A stretch of 64,000 bases of DNA from Phragmites australis (GCF_958298935.1 NC_084924.1:23595819-23659818); one strand, 5' to 3'. Positions 10,718 through 22,047 are shown, numbered from the stretch's first letter. Translations and numbers: made by a program. Notes: generated by a model not told the origin, from the letters alone.

Positions 10718-11061
10718 TTTTGGCCAAAGATGAGATGTGATGTTGAGTGCTATGTTTTATGATGTATCACTTGCAACAAAGCTAAGCGTCGCTTAAATCC
10801 ACATGGTCTTTATATGTCTCTTCCTGTTCCTAGTGCACCATAGGAGGATATTTCTATGGATTTTGTTAGCATATTTGTAGTTGTGGGTAGGTTTTCTAAA
10901 ATGACACATTTTATACCTTGTCATAAGAGCAATAATGCTACAAACATAGCTGATTTGTTTTTCAAAGAAATCATTCGACTACATGGAGTGCCTAATACTA
11001 TCATCTCGAATCGTGACATGGTTTTTGAGTCACTTTTGGAGATCAATTTGGAATAAACTAG
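10718..11061 (+). pseudogene. Gypsy integrase fragment (element A)
   Basis: This is the zinc-finger end and catalytic-core start of integrase. Readable blocks are [19 protein letters not shown], the first catalytic Asp in ISMDFV, and [16 protein letters not shown] to [10 protein letters not shown]. There are stops in the zinc finger (10740s) and at AP*ED. It begins abruptly at CTTTTGGCC, which shares a few bases with the PIF side, and it is cut by the solo LTR after 11061. It resumes at 11986. Confidence 0.85.
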
Positions 11062-11980
11062 TGATGAGGACATCACTCCCTCGGATACATACAATGATCC
11101 TCCATTGAACTTTCAAGGTCCAATCACAAGAGCTCGCGCACGACAATTAAATTTAGAGGTGAGCTCGTTCCTAAGCAACTCTTTATATAATTTTGAGAAT
11201 AGATTACTACCTAATGATTATGTGTTGCTTAGGAATCATGGAGAGGACAAGGAGACACATAGAGGAAGGCTTGGAGGCGTGGAGGAGCAGCTAGGACGTC
11301 CAACAACAGCAGGAGGTCCAGTCCAACTCGAGTCCGAATCAGTCTCGACCTCCAGGACCAGCGAGCAGTAAAATGGACGTCCAGGACGCATCCGGACTCC
11401 GTTTTTGACGATTCACATATGGTTGGAAAGATAATTTCATAAGGAAACCAATGGCGTTGGTTTGAGGTCCAAATTCCTTCTGAGTCAACGGGAAATGTTG
11501 AAACAAGTCAGCATCCAGAATCTGTCCCGGTGCTGCGTCACCGTTTTTGGTCCGTTGGGCCGTGTATCGTCGTTGAGCCCATTAGGGGGGCGTGACCAGG
11601 GGGTGTGACGACCCTTAGACCCTTATTATCAGCCGCCACCGCTCTCGTTAGGGCTGGTTTTTGCTTAGATTATTCTGTCAAGAACAGTTTCGCCGTTTCG
11701 TCGGTTTGTGAGACCCCAACTCGTGAGATTAATCATTCATCTGCAATTCGGTTGCATTCTTCCTTGTTCTTGCTTGTGTTCTTCGATTCGCAGGCAAGGA
11801 CTTTAGCCTTCTTGGCGAGGTCAACCGTGCAACGCCGGTTGATAACCAGAGGAAACGTGGTGCTGCGATTGCGGGGTTTCGGATCGTGTTGTTCGGAAGC
11901 CGGATCGACTTGTGTCTCGTTTCCACTAAATCGAGAGTTACCAGAACCTTTCGGAAGATCGGGAACCCTTGTTCATACTA
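11062..11980 (+). repeat. Solo LTR of the CRM-like family with 5-bp TSD
   Basis: It starts TGATGAGGACATCACTC, exactly like the LTR at 26983, and ends CATACTA. It is flanked by ACTAG (11057-11061 and 11981-11985). On either side the integrase sequence is continuous. The first ~310 bp keep an open frame (RARARQLN, stop at 11369-11371) because this family encodes its polyprotein tail in the LTR. A solo LTR is the expected product of recombination between the two LTRs of a full insertion. Confidence 0.88.
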
Positions 11981-11985
11981 ACTAG

Positions 11986-12870
11986 GGACAAAGCTACTGT
12001 TTTCTACTACGTGTCATCCCCAGACCGACGGTCAAACAGAGGTTGTGAACCGTACATTATCGACCATGTTACAGGTTGTTCTAAAAAAATTTGAGGATGT
12101 AGGAAGAGTGTTTACCGCATATTGAATTTTCTTACAATAGATAGGTACACTCCATCACCACGGTAAATCCGTTCTAGATAGTGTATGGATTTAATTCCCG
12201 TGCTCCTATTGATTACTATCTTTGCCTACTTTTGAAAGACTTAATTTAGATGCTAAGAAACATACTGAATTTATTCTTAAGTTGCATGAAATAACTAAAA
12301 AGAATATAGAGAGCATTACTGAAAAGTATAGGATTGCTAGAAGTAAAGGTAGGAAAGAAATAAAATTTGAACCAGGTGATTTAGTTTGGTTGCATTTGAG
12401 GAAGGATAGGTTTTCAGAACTAAAAAAAATCAAAGTTGATGTCTAGAGCTGATGGACCATTTAAGATAATTGAGAAAATCAATGACAATGCATACAAATT
12501 GGACCTACCTATAGATTTTAGGGTTAGTCCCACATTTAACATTTCAGATTTGAAGCCTTACTTGGGAGAGGAAGAAGAGCTTGAGTCGAGGACGACTCCC
12601 ATTCAAGAGGGGAAGGATGATGAGCCCATGGCTCCTTCAGATACGATCAATACTATTAATATTACTCAAATCATACAATGTCCAATTACAAGAGCACGTG
12701 CACAACAATTAGACCACCAGTTGAACTCATTTCTTGCTATTCATGCTTCTTTGGATGGATTACTACTAAATTCTTGTGATATTTTATTGCTTAGGAACGT
12801 GGGAGCAGCACCACAACCTTACCCAAACGTCACCCCTCAAAGGCTGAGCTCTACTTGGACTCGAGGTTGA
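11986..12870 (+). pseudogene. Gypsy integrase core end and C-terminal tail (element A)
   Basis: It resumes the integrase cut by the solo LTR. It contains the [15 protein letters not shown] block with the third catalytic Glu near 12030, then a frame-broken stretch. It continues as the GDLVWLHLRKDRFSEL block and SRADGPFKIIEKINDNAYKLDL (GPY/F region) to SPTFNISDLKPYLGEEEE. The frame runs through the purine tract into the 3' LTR and stops at 12868-12870 after PITRARAQQLDHQLNSFL. Frameshifts occur near 12070-12230 and at 12430. Confidence 0.85.
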
Positions 12871-13372
12871 GCACTAGTCGTGGTCGTGGTCGAAGTCGTG
12901 ATCATGGTCGTGGTCATGGTCACGTCTCAAGATAGCATGTCAATGAAACGGGCATAACTCTCGCATATGGAGTCTAATTATGGCATTCTTGGACTTGCTG
13001 CAAAGCTTATGATGAACCCTTTTCAATGGATCTATGCTCGACCAAATATTCCTTATATCATAGTCAGAGTTGAAGGAATAAGGTGTTGTGTCACCATTTT
13101 AGACCCTGTCGGGTCTTGTAATCGTGTCGGGGTCAAAGTCCAGGTTGTGCATGCCTCTTTCCACGGCTGCACAACCCTAGGTCGACCTCCTCATATCCCC
13201 CTATATTGGCGAGGTCAACCGTGTCTTGGTACGGTTGATAATGACGGAGTAGTTCTGTAGTGGTTGCGAGGGTTCTCGATCTGTTCTGGTCAGAGTCTTA
13301 AGATCATCAATGTCGAAACTCCATCAATCAACATATCATATTACCTTTGGAAGATCGGGCAAGCACACATCA
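12618..13372 (+). repeat. 3' LTR of element A
   Basis: It begins TGATGAGCCC directly after the purine tract AAGAGGGGAAGGA (12605-12617) and ends CACACATCA. The end matches the 5' remnant at 4793-4898. A GTCGTG-type hexamer repeat lies at 12873-12925. CTATG follows at 13373-13377, but the other side of the element is truncated, so it cannot be tested as a target copy. Confidence 0.85.
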
Positions 13373-13377
13373 CTATG

Positions 13378-15040
13378 TGTTTGGTTCTGGGGTGCTAGAC
13401 TAGATTATTGGCTAGGCTTATGACACCGGTGTTGTCATGCTGGGAACTAATAGGCTACGCTATCCTAAAACAAAAATTTTCTACCACAATCACCAAGAAA
13501 ACCATGCTAGTAGGAGATCATAGATCGTTACCACTCAACACACAGTGCAACGGAAGAAGAGTTGGAGTAGGCCGATCCAACGTCGTGCATGTCAAACTCC
13601 TTGAACAGTTTCTCGACCAGATCCACGCAGGTGGTCACGCTCGACCAACTCCGAACAGGTGGTCATGCTCCTCGACTAGTTCCTCGACCAGCTCCCGATC
13701 AGGTCTATTTGTGGCCTCAACAAGTTCTGAGTTATTGTGTCGTGCTATCCGACCAGATCCGAGTGGTCGCGTTGTGCTCCATGACCAGACAAGCAGGTCT
13801 GTCGACCAGTGCGTCACGACCGGCGACCAGTCTTGAACACATCATGATCAATTCGCTGGGAAGATCAATGCCACAATAGCAGCAGCACCTCTACGATATC
13901 CACACGTACCGGGTAAAAATGCTAAGCACTGATGTGCTAGCACCTCGCGTGCGGCTAGGGTTTTGGGAGATCGTGTGGAAAGTTGCAAGTAGGGTTTTCA
14001 AGTGGCTCAACCTATCAACGCCTCACCCCACGCCTATCTTTATATAGAGCTCGCTAATGGGCTCATACGTTGGAAGCCCTTTAGGACTCTAACACCTCAT
14101 GGATCACAATCCAATCAAACCCATATACGAATCCAATTCGCATGTTTTGTTCCAACCCATTAAGTGTGTGACCTGTTAGGTTCATGTACAAATGGCTACA
14201 ACTAAGAAACCCTTTCCAAACCGAAATCAATAGCGGTCCCTAGCAGGACATGTTGACTCCCAAGTATACACAAAAGACCATATCGACTGAACCTTGATAT
14301 ACACATGCACCGATCCCTTCGCATCACGGTACCAGTCAAGCTCAAGGCAAGATACGTGCTACCATTGTGATAGCTCGACCATTCACTCGATCAAGTAGTG
14401 GATTCATCATAATTAACTCTTTAATCATATTGTCATGACCATGCATGTTCTCAATCGAACTACCTTGAGGGGCCTAGAGATATCTTTCCTGTTATCAAGG
14501 AGGGGAAAATTCCATCTTGATCGCTCACACCCCATGACATGTTTAATGACAAACTCGAAAACTACATTTATGACTACCTAGTTACGGAATAGCATTTGGC
14601 AGCCTCAAAGTATGTCACTACACATTCTGAGAATCAATGACGATCTCAGGTCTAAGGATCCTGCAGGTACACCATTTGATATAACAACTGATGACACATC
14701 ATAATAACAATACTAGCAGTATCTTAAGGTGGGTCTATCCAATATTATATTCTCCAACATAAATGTCCACATTATTAATCTGGTACTCTATACCTATGAT
14801 CCATGAAATATGATCATCAATCAATACATGTGCTGGTCTTATGTATCACCATAATGATACGCGACCAGGGATCGACTAAGAATAACATCATGATATAAAC
14901 AAAGAGTTTCATGAACAAGTCACATACTTGCCAATCAAAGTAAACGATAGTCATTCTTGGAATAACACAATATTCAGGAGTACATGAACATAGACGTGTG
15001 ATACAATCATCTCAATAATTACCTCTAGGGAATATCACCT
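13378..15040 (-). mobile_element. Non-coding LTR retroelement fragment (LTR plus 3' internal end)
   Basis: Read on the minus strand, an LTR starts TGTTGGAGAATATAATATTGG (about 14757) and runs to about 13378, where the plus strand begins TGTTTGGTTC. A minus-strand TATATAAAGATAGG box lies near 14035-14050. About 280 bases of 3' internal sequence (14760-15040) lack any coding region. At 15040 it abuts the RNase H of the SIRE-like element without homology. Several CGACCAG-rich phrases occur at 13600-13830. No gag or pol is visible, so family and autonomy are unknown. Confidence 0.5.
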
Positions 15041-16477
15041 TCATGTCACACAAAAGTGGCACACTCTTTAAATCTAACCCAAAATGCCTCAAGGTAGCAA
15101 CCATCCACAAAATCTATGAGCAGCAGCTACATATTCAACTTCAACAGTAGCTGCGTAACGCTAGACTATTTGTGAGAAGACCAACACATAAGAGAAGTAC
15201 CCAAGAAATGACAAGTACCAGATGTACTCTTCTTGTTAATTCTACAACCATCAAAATCCGTATCTGAAAAACCTTGAAGAGAAACTGAAGAGGCAGCAGA
15301 AAACAAATGTTCATGCTCAAGAGTGTGCTTGATGTACCTTAAAATGTGTTTCACTGCTTGGCAGTGAGATGTCCTCGGTGAAGCTTGGAAGTACGCAGAG
15401 GTAGACGGCAAAGTGGATGTCCGGTCTTGTCGCCATCAGGTATAGGAGGGAGCCAAATATACTCCTGAACTTCATACAGATTAAGCAGAGTCGAGGTAGC
15501 CATTGGTGTCACCAAGGGCTTCGCGTCACTCATGTCAAACTTCTTCACCAACTCCTTGGTGTACCTCATAACAAGCCCTAGGTGCTTGCTTTAGCCTATA
15601 TAAAGCTTTCTGAAGCTTGTTTGCTCTGTGAGGGTCCTTGGGGTACTCAAAACCTAGGGGTTGATTGACATAGACCTTTTCCTATATGAAACCATTTAGG
15701 AAAAAACTCTTTACATCCATTTGATACAGCTCGAAACCCTAGGATGCCGCAAATGCTAAGAGGATCCTAATGGCTTCTACCCTAGATATCGATGCGAAGG
15801 TCTCTCTAAAGTCTATCCTCTCAATTTGAGTAAAACCCTGAGCCACTAGTCCAGCCTTGTTTCTCACTACGACCCATCCTCTCCCTGTTTGTTTTTGAAA
15901 ATCCATTTTGTGCCAATAGTGCGAAGGGTGGCTCTACAAGGACCCAAACTTGGTTTATCTCAAACTTTTCAAGCTCTTCATGCATAGCATTGACCTAATT
16001 TGAATCAAATAAAGCATGTCCAACATCATGGGACTCGAAGGAAGCAACGAATGCAGAATTAGTAAAATGAGCATGAGAAGCAAATTGGGACCTCGTTACC
16101 CTCTCATTGGTATCACCGATCATCATCTGTGGAGGGTGTCACCGCTAAATATGTTAACAGGCCTCACTCCTTGAGAGAACCTCCCCCTCAAACATAGCTA
16201 GTGCAGGTTTGATAGCAGCTGAAGTGGAAGTTAGGCTGCAGGACCCTCTACTGGAGTAGAAGAAGCAGGAACTAGCTCTGGAGTAGATGTGGTCGAGGGA
16301 AGTAGTGGATCATCCTCTTCATCACCAAGAGCAGGAAGGTTGCCATCTATAAAGATGCTCTTGTTCATCTCCTGATCACATGCACACTTAAAGGCAGAAC
16401 TGGCATAGGGGTTGACTCATCAAAAGTTATATCACATGACTCCACGATAGTGTTAGTGTCAAGGTTGTAAACTCTAT
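15041..16477 (-). pseudogene. Copia RT and RNase H remnant (SIRE-like)
   Basis: Read from 16477 downwards, the linker NTIVESCDITFDES is followed by frame-broken RT blocks, including the YVNQPLGFEYPKD-type phrase near 15640-15680. Then come MRYTKELVKKFDMSDAKPL (15569 down) and the RNase H part VKHILRYIKHTLEHEH and GFSDTDFDGCRINKKSTSGT (15411-15166). Stops and frameshifts are frequent. The sequence ends near LLCDMK at 15041, short of the RNase H C-terminus. Upstream coding sequence resumes at 32594 beyond the Tat-1 insertion. Confidence 0.85.
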
Positions 16478-17081
16478 TGTCGAAGATTAGTTCCCGACAA
16501 TATGTTCGTAAATTGACTGGGTACCTTCAAGTGCAGAGATTAATCATGAGATGAGACACGCGATGTATATAGGTCTGGGCCTCCGATTGGAGCAATACCC
16601 TACGTCCTGTGGGGGTGGTGCTGCCGTATATTGATGATCTCGAGTACAAGCAATGTGACTAAGACTATTACAAGGAGTAGATTGGATCTAATCTAAACTA
16701 GGGCTGAAGTAGTCGAGTAGCTCCTCTGTTGGGGTCTTGATGCTTGCCTCTCTCTTTCGTCGTCTTAGTCATGTTCTTAGTCGTGTTCTTCCCCAGCCTT
16801 TCCACCTTATATAGGGGTGAGGTATCGACTCCTATCCAGCCATAGTCGATAGGAAGTTGTCTTTCTTGACGTCCAAGTAGATAGATCTATTTTGAATATT
16901 GATCGTATCGAGTTGGATAACCAATCTAAACCTTCCTAGTATGTACTTCCATGATTCCAAGTGTATCAAGTACCGTTGATTCGGTTCCGTGATATCTGGA
17001 GTTGCCTAATATGTGTTGTACATACCCTGTCTGTATGATATACTCCTTATACGTAGATACTCAAAAGTTAGATATTCGACA
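16478..17081 (-). repeat. 3' LTR of Tat-1
   Basis: The 604-bp LTR reads TGTCGAAGATTAG on the plus strand and ends ATATTCGACA. In element sense a TATATAAGG box lies near 16805. The purine tract in element sense is GTTAGGGGGCTAC (complement of 17082-17094). Confidence 0.9.
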
Positions 17082-17559
17082 GTAGCCCCCTAACTCTACC
17101 CAGGAGGAGAGGTTTCTATAAGTGCCCACTCGAGTACCATCAAGTTTAAGCTTGGTCGAGTAAAGTGGATGAGGCTTATAGTCGAAAGAATTGAGTATGG
17201 ACAGATCCTTCCTCGAGTATCGAGTGGAAACTTAGTCGGGTCGAGCGCCCTGCGGCTATCCGTACTTGAGACTTGAAGAAAAAGATTAAAGAACTCAATT
17301 GATCGACACCCAACTCCGAGTAGAGTTAAAAAAAACCTTTCAAAATTTGGAACGGCAGGTATAGGCGCATTTAATGCGGATAGAAGGGAGTGCAAAGATT
17401 CGCACATCATCATTGTTCCTCTTTTCGCGTCGGTTGAAGCTTTGTAAAGGTGGGAGTGGTTGAAGAGGCAGTAAATTTTTGGTTATTTACCCGTAAGACC
17501 CATACTTGTAGTAGCCATTCCTTGTCATTGCCACCACTCTTCTTGCACAAGCCTATCAG
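17082..17559. other. Tat-1 region between 3' LTR and antisense ORF
   Basis: It holds the purine tract complement (AGCCCCCTAACT) and non-coding sequence. The 105-codon minus-strand frame at 17096-17413 is matched by a similar frame at 49612-49884 in Tat-3, but it lacks any recognisable motif. The similarity simply follows the shared element sequence. Confidence 0.5.
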
Positions 17560-20290
17560 CTTTCTCCGCCCCAACAAGTACCACCGCTAAAAAGAAGTTT
17601 AGATCCATCGATCCTAGCTCTTCTTTGAAGATCCCAACTTCCTCCTCGCTAGAGAAGCGGTCGGACGTAGTAGCCACCGGCGCCTCGCCCGATCAGTACG
17701 ATGAGACGTGGTTCATGATCGATGCCTAGACACCCACAACGATGCAAGAATCTCGATTGGCGGAACTCGAAGCGGAAGGAGTGGTGCCATCGTGCAGCCT
17801 ACTTGAATGAAGGACAACATCTGGTGAGAGATTCCCTTCCTACAAGATCGAGCATGAGTTTGTAGTTTTCGAGTCTTTCTTCCAGTGCGGATTTAACATC
17901 CCTCCTTCCAAGTTTCTTCTCAATGTGCTCGATCGATATCAAATTGAACTTCACCACCTTAACCCAACTCTATCACCATGTTGAGTGTTTTTGTTCATCT
18001 AAGTGAGGCTTTCCTTGGCATCGAGCCAAGTTTTAATCTTTTTACTACTTTTATAAATTGAAAAGGATTACCAAGAATAAATGTGTCAGGGGTGTGGTTT
18101 CCAATTGAGGAGTGGAATGAAAAACTCATATATCTGGTTCCCCTAACCTCCTCTTGGTCAAAGGATTGGAAAAAGCATTGGTTTTACATCTCCAATCCCG
18201 ATCCGATTGGTTTTCCCTTAGTGTATAGAAGTATTTTCCCCATCCAAAATGTATCTTGGACACAAGAGCACCGAGAGTCCGACTACACCACCTACTTCAC
18301 CAACAGAATTGGCATGTTGAAGCAATTTGGCCTAACTAGGTGGCATGTGGCTAGAGATTTTATTAGCAAGAGATTGAGTCCCTTGAAGGCGCAAACGCAC
18401 TTGGCTTGGGAATACAGTGGGTATGAGGATGCTTCCAGGGATGCGGCCGAAGGCTTAGTTAGCACTTTGCCATTTTGTTTTTGCTATAACCTTCAAGCTT
18501 TATCGAGTAACCTTCCTTCTCTTTTTCAACCCTGCCTGCACAGGATGTCACCACCCATTTGAAAAAGATTTTCTCTTTCATTGCACCAGAGTGTGGCATT
18601 CTACCTTATTCCTTAGCAAATCCTCGATCAGATGTAAGGATTTTCTTAATGGAAAAGCATGACCGGTTATTGTCTATTTGATCTGACTTGTTTGTATGAC
18701 TGCAGGCTCCAGTCTTCCGCCAAGAACATATCCTTTTGAGAGAGGTCTTTTATCTTGATGGCACTTCTTCCACTGATGTTGTCAATAAGGGGAAAGGATC
18801 GGCAAATGAGGAGGCCGAGGGGTCTCTTCGATCGAAGAGACCGTCCCCGTCTTCTCACTTGCTGCCTAATTCGAGCCCTCTCAAGCGCAAGCGAAGGAGC
18901 CCTCGGGTATTGAAATCGAAATTCTTATTATCTTCTTGTTTCCTTTCAAATTATCAAGTGGATACTTGAATACGTTCGGTTTGGATGAGTGGCCTTTTGT
19001 TAGGGAACGGCAAGCGTGCCGGCCCAATCGCCTCCTCAAGCAACTGCTACTCTCGATGACTCGGCCAAAATGGTAACTCTTCTCGAATTATCGATTTTCT
19101 TTCGGTCATTCTACTAATGATGAATTTGCATGGGTGACTTTTTTCGGGGACATCTGGCGCATCCTCACGATCGCCAACTTGAGGGACCGTCATGCCTGAT
19201 GACTCGACTAGAGAGGTAATTTCAATTGAATTATCGCTCTTTAGTTGGTCATACTTTCACTCGATAATAAATTATTATCATCTAGTTCTTTGCAGGCTAC
19301 TTATGCCTTGGCTTTGCCTGATCCATGTGAACTCCTCCACCAGCTCCGCCTGTCGGACCAAAAACGAAGAAGGTGACCACAAAAAGGCCAAAGTCAAGCA
19401 TTATTTCGCACTTCCCAATTTCAAAGAGGTTTGTCATGGATCACAATCTCAACTGGTCGACTGGCAATCTTTTCTTTTCCTGTTCCCTTATTTTGTTGAT
19501 TGCAGACTATCGACTAAGGCACAAACCAAGGTTGCTAGTGTCTTGACCAGTCATCCGGGGCTGACTTCCCCGGTTGACTCAGCCTTGGCTCCAATTCTTG
19601 CCTCGAGCGCACCAGAAGAATTTGCAGCTCAAGGGAAAAGAAACTTCAATATCAATCCCAATCAATGACCTGTGGGCAGCTATAAAGGCTCTTCTCCAGG
19701 TTACAGGCACTCAGGTAGCTGCCACTGAGGCCAACCACCACAAGAAGCTCGAAGCCAAGAGGGAGAAAATCAAACGTAAGTCTATCCCTGATCACAAGTG
19801 TGTGATTCAATTATTGGATGACTAACAAAAATTACTTTCTAGTTTACCTTCTTTAGGCCTTGAGTCCTCCTGTAGCAACAAGGAAAAACTTCTTGCTGAT
19901 GCAATGAAGAAGATTGACAATGATGTCAACTATCGGGAGAGATTTTGGGATCAAGTGAACACCGAGTGAGCTGAAAAGAAGGCCATGATGACTGAAAGGG
20001 ATGCTGTCATCGCTCAATGGGATGCTGTTGTCCTTGCTCTTCAAGAGCTGAAGGAGAAAACACTCGACCTTATGTCCCAAGCAGCCTCTGCAAGTGCTGC
20101 CACATTGCTAGGTATCCTCAAGAGTTACAATCCTGCACTCGATACCTCATTATTGATAGTCGGGTTCAATTGTACTAGCGAGGAGGCCGCAAAACTTGTT
20201 GAAAGCGTTCAACTGGTGATTCTAGCCTTTGTCGAGTCGTTGAGACTTAGTCTACCTAGTGATGATAGTGAGGGGAGTCCCTCGGACTGA
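17560..20290 (+). pseudogene. Tat antisense ORF, Transposase_28-like (putative gypsy-type transposon protein)
   Basis: This extra ORF of Tat-lineage elements lies antisense to pol, and its function is unknown. Readable parts in order are a low-complexity S/T/K N-terminus, FESFFQCGFNIPPSKFLLNV and DRYQIELHHLNP (about 17870-17970, the best match to the Transposase_28 family), and MLSVFVHLSEAFLGIEPSF in a shifted frame. VWFPIEEW to WHVARDFISKRLSPL follows (18083-18400), then spacer-like sequence. A C-terminal helical part runs from LLADAMKKIDND to LSLPSDDSEGSPSD, ending at 20290. Stops, frameshifts and likely introns divide it. The C-terminus is conserved in Tat-3 (51258-51566). Confidence 0.65.
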
Positions 20291-21400
20291 TGGTCCATTC
20301 TGCTCTGGCACATGTAAGACATATTTTATGATTTGAGAATGCAGGCAACAATACTACACTTTGCCAGTCTATTATGCTTTTGTTTGCTATTCCCTTGTCG
20401 ATGAAATAGGGTTAGCATAAGTAGATGCAATAACTGATAGGTAAATATTGTCATCGTTCTCAAGACCATACGATTATGCACCTGTCAACACCTGAAATCT
20501 TAACTAGATAAGCTATTAGATGCATGGCCCTCGAATACTTGAGAAGACCGTAATAATGAGGAAAAGACTAATACATTGCTAGAAAAGAAAGAGCATATCG
20601 AATTTTTTTGTGAACTTTTATCAATTTGTGCATTCGATCAGCATACAAACATGAACTCGATAGAGAGCACACGCGAGACAGACTAGGACTTCATAACCAT
20701 TTTGGCCATTAAGCATGAGATGTCTGACAATCTTTATGCCATTATGCCTCCTGAGGTATAGTTGTCCATCATCGACACAACACATGCCTCCGTTGGTTCT
20801 ATTTAACGTGATCAACACAAAGCCAGATAAAATTTTGCAAAAAACATATAAAAGAAATATGGTATTATGATGTAGCCCTCGACTCTATGGTCGTGGAAAA
20901 ATTACTCAATCGGAGAGTAGAAAAGGACGTACCTATACCATTGATCGGAGAGTAGTGTTATAGCTCTCGACTATGTACTCGATAATGGAGTCAGACGAAG
21001 AGTAAAGATCGTTCTCGACTATGTACTCGATAACGGAGTCGGACAAAGTGTAAGGCGCGTTCTCAACCATGTACTCAATGATGGAGTCGGACGAAGAGTA
21101 AAGCTCATTCTCAACTGAATACACAAGAATGCAAGCCCCCGAGCATTATTGTTTTAACTGCAATGTGGTTATCGAGTAAACTCGAACAGTCAGGTAGGTG
21201 AGAATTAAAAGACCCCACTCTCATTTGTGCTCATTTTCACCGCAACATTGATCTAACACGTCATAATGGCCGCCCATCCCTCTTTGTAAAGACGAGACAA
21301 CCCATAACGCCATCAGGACTTCCACCAAACGCGCTACGCACCCGAGGCGACGCCATTGTTTCGGATCTTGACAGGTACGTTTACACAGTGCAACCCATTT
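20291..21400. other. Non-coding spacer between the two Tat-1 antisense ORFs
   Basis: No credible gene. A 63-codon minus-strand frame at 20933-21124 consists of four imperfect ~50-bp repeats of 'GAGTCGGACGAAGAGTAAAG'. The same spacer recurs in Tat-3 (51567-52633). Confidence 0.5.
20930..21125. repeat. Imperfect ~50-bp tandem repeat in the Tat spacer
   Basis: The phrase 'ATGTACTCGATAATGGAGTC' followed by 'GGACGAAGAGTAAAG' recurs about four times with a few changes each time. Tat-3 retains only scattered pieces of it (52200-52350). Confidence 0.65.
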
Positions 21401-21406
21401 CCCCCG

Positions 21407-21416
21407 CTATAAATAG
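21407..21416 (+). promoter_or_regulatory. TATA box of the small Tat antisense ORF (Tat-1)
   Basis: CTATAAATAG on the plus strand, 156 bp upstream of ATG 21563, is kept in Tat-3 at 52634 with the same CCGCTATAAATAGA context and nearly the same spacing. Confidence 0.6.
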
Positions 21417-21562
21417 ATGGGACTCGAAGCCGTTTGTCTATCGTCTCCTTTGTTTCCTTTGCCCATTGTCTCCTACGACTCATAAAGCTTGAAGGCATCG
21501 CCTCCACTCCACCTCCGCCTCTTGAGCCAATCCCAGAAGTCCTCTCCCCTAGGCCTCTCGCC

Positions 21563-22047
21563 ATGGTACTTTCGGAGGTCATCATCATCACTTCCTCTGA
21601 TGACGAGGACACGAGTAGCAGCCGTAAGAAGGAGAGGGAAGAAATGCCCACCGTAGATCGTCATTGTCTCCTCACTCAACGTGGTCGCCGTTACATCAAG
21701 ACCTATGCTTCAGGCTAGACGGTGCTGCGCTCCACACCAGAGAGGAACGAGGATGGTGGTGACCTCAACCGGATCATTAACCAAGTCATCATTGAGGTCT
21801 TCGGTGGTGGAGCCCCCGAGTCATCGCCGGCAAAGGAGGCGCGGTCACCTTCTCCGTCAACAACCGCCAAAACACCTTCGCGCCAAGCAGAAGACCACTC
21901 GGCATCACCGGCGCTCGTCAGTAACTCCAGCAGGGCCATTGCCTTGGCCACTTTTTTTGGCCCTTATGCTGGTCACGGTCGGTTCCTGGAGTGATCAGCT
22001 GCCACCCGAGGGAGGAGTATAAAAGGTTCCTTGACTCATTCAAGGGC
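21563..22047 (+). pseudogene. Small antisense Tat ORF, unknown function (Tat-1 copy)
   Basis: The frame starts at GCCATGGT (21563) with MVLSEVIIITSSDDEDTSSS, then RKKEREE and RRYIKTYA. A TAG at 21716 interrupts it. It reads on as EDGGDLNRIINQVIIEVFGG, a serine/proline-rich part (SPSPSTTAKTPS) and, after one more frame change, the EEYKRFLDSF block. Tat-3 carries the same protein (52794-53279) with its stop at a different codon. I do not recognise a domain. The acidic/serine-rich start and basic patch suggest a disordered protein. It runs opposite to pol, between the antisense Transposase_28-like ORF and the integrase end. Confidence 0.5.

Larger units (their letters stand above)
4793..13372 (+). 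mobile_element. CRM-like Ty3/gypsy retrotransposon A, decayed and nested
   Basis: The order is a short 5' LTR remnant, Met-tRNA-type primer site, leader, gag, a replaced middle, integrase, purine tract and 3' LTR. Protease, reverse transcriptase and RNase H are missing. That space (7096-10717) is filled by unassigned DNA and a truncated PIF/Harbinger element. Integrase is split by a solo LTR (11062-11980). The clade call rests on the integrase C-terminal sequence (FNISDLKPYLGEEEE region) and on the polyprotein running into the 3' LTR, which is known for CRM chromoviruses. It is an inference without a tree. Confidence 0.75.

Noticed and set aside
20933..21124. CRISPR-like or coding repeat array
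   Set aside because: Four imperfect ~50-bp repeats without spacers in a plant transposon. This is an ordinary tandem repeat.
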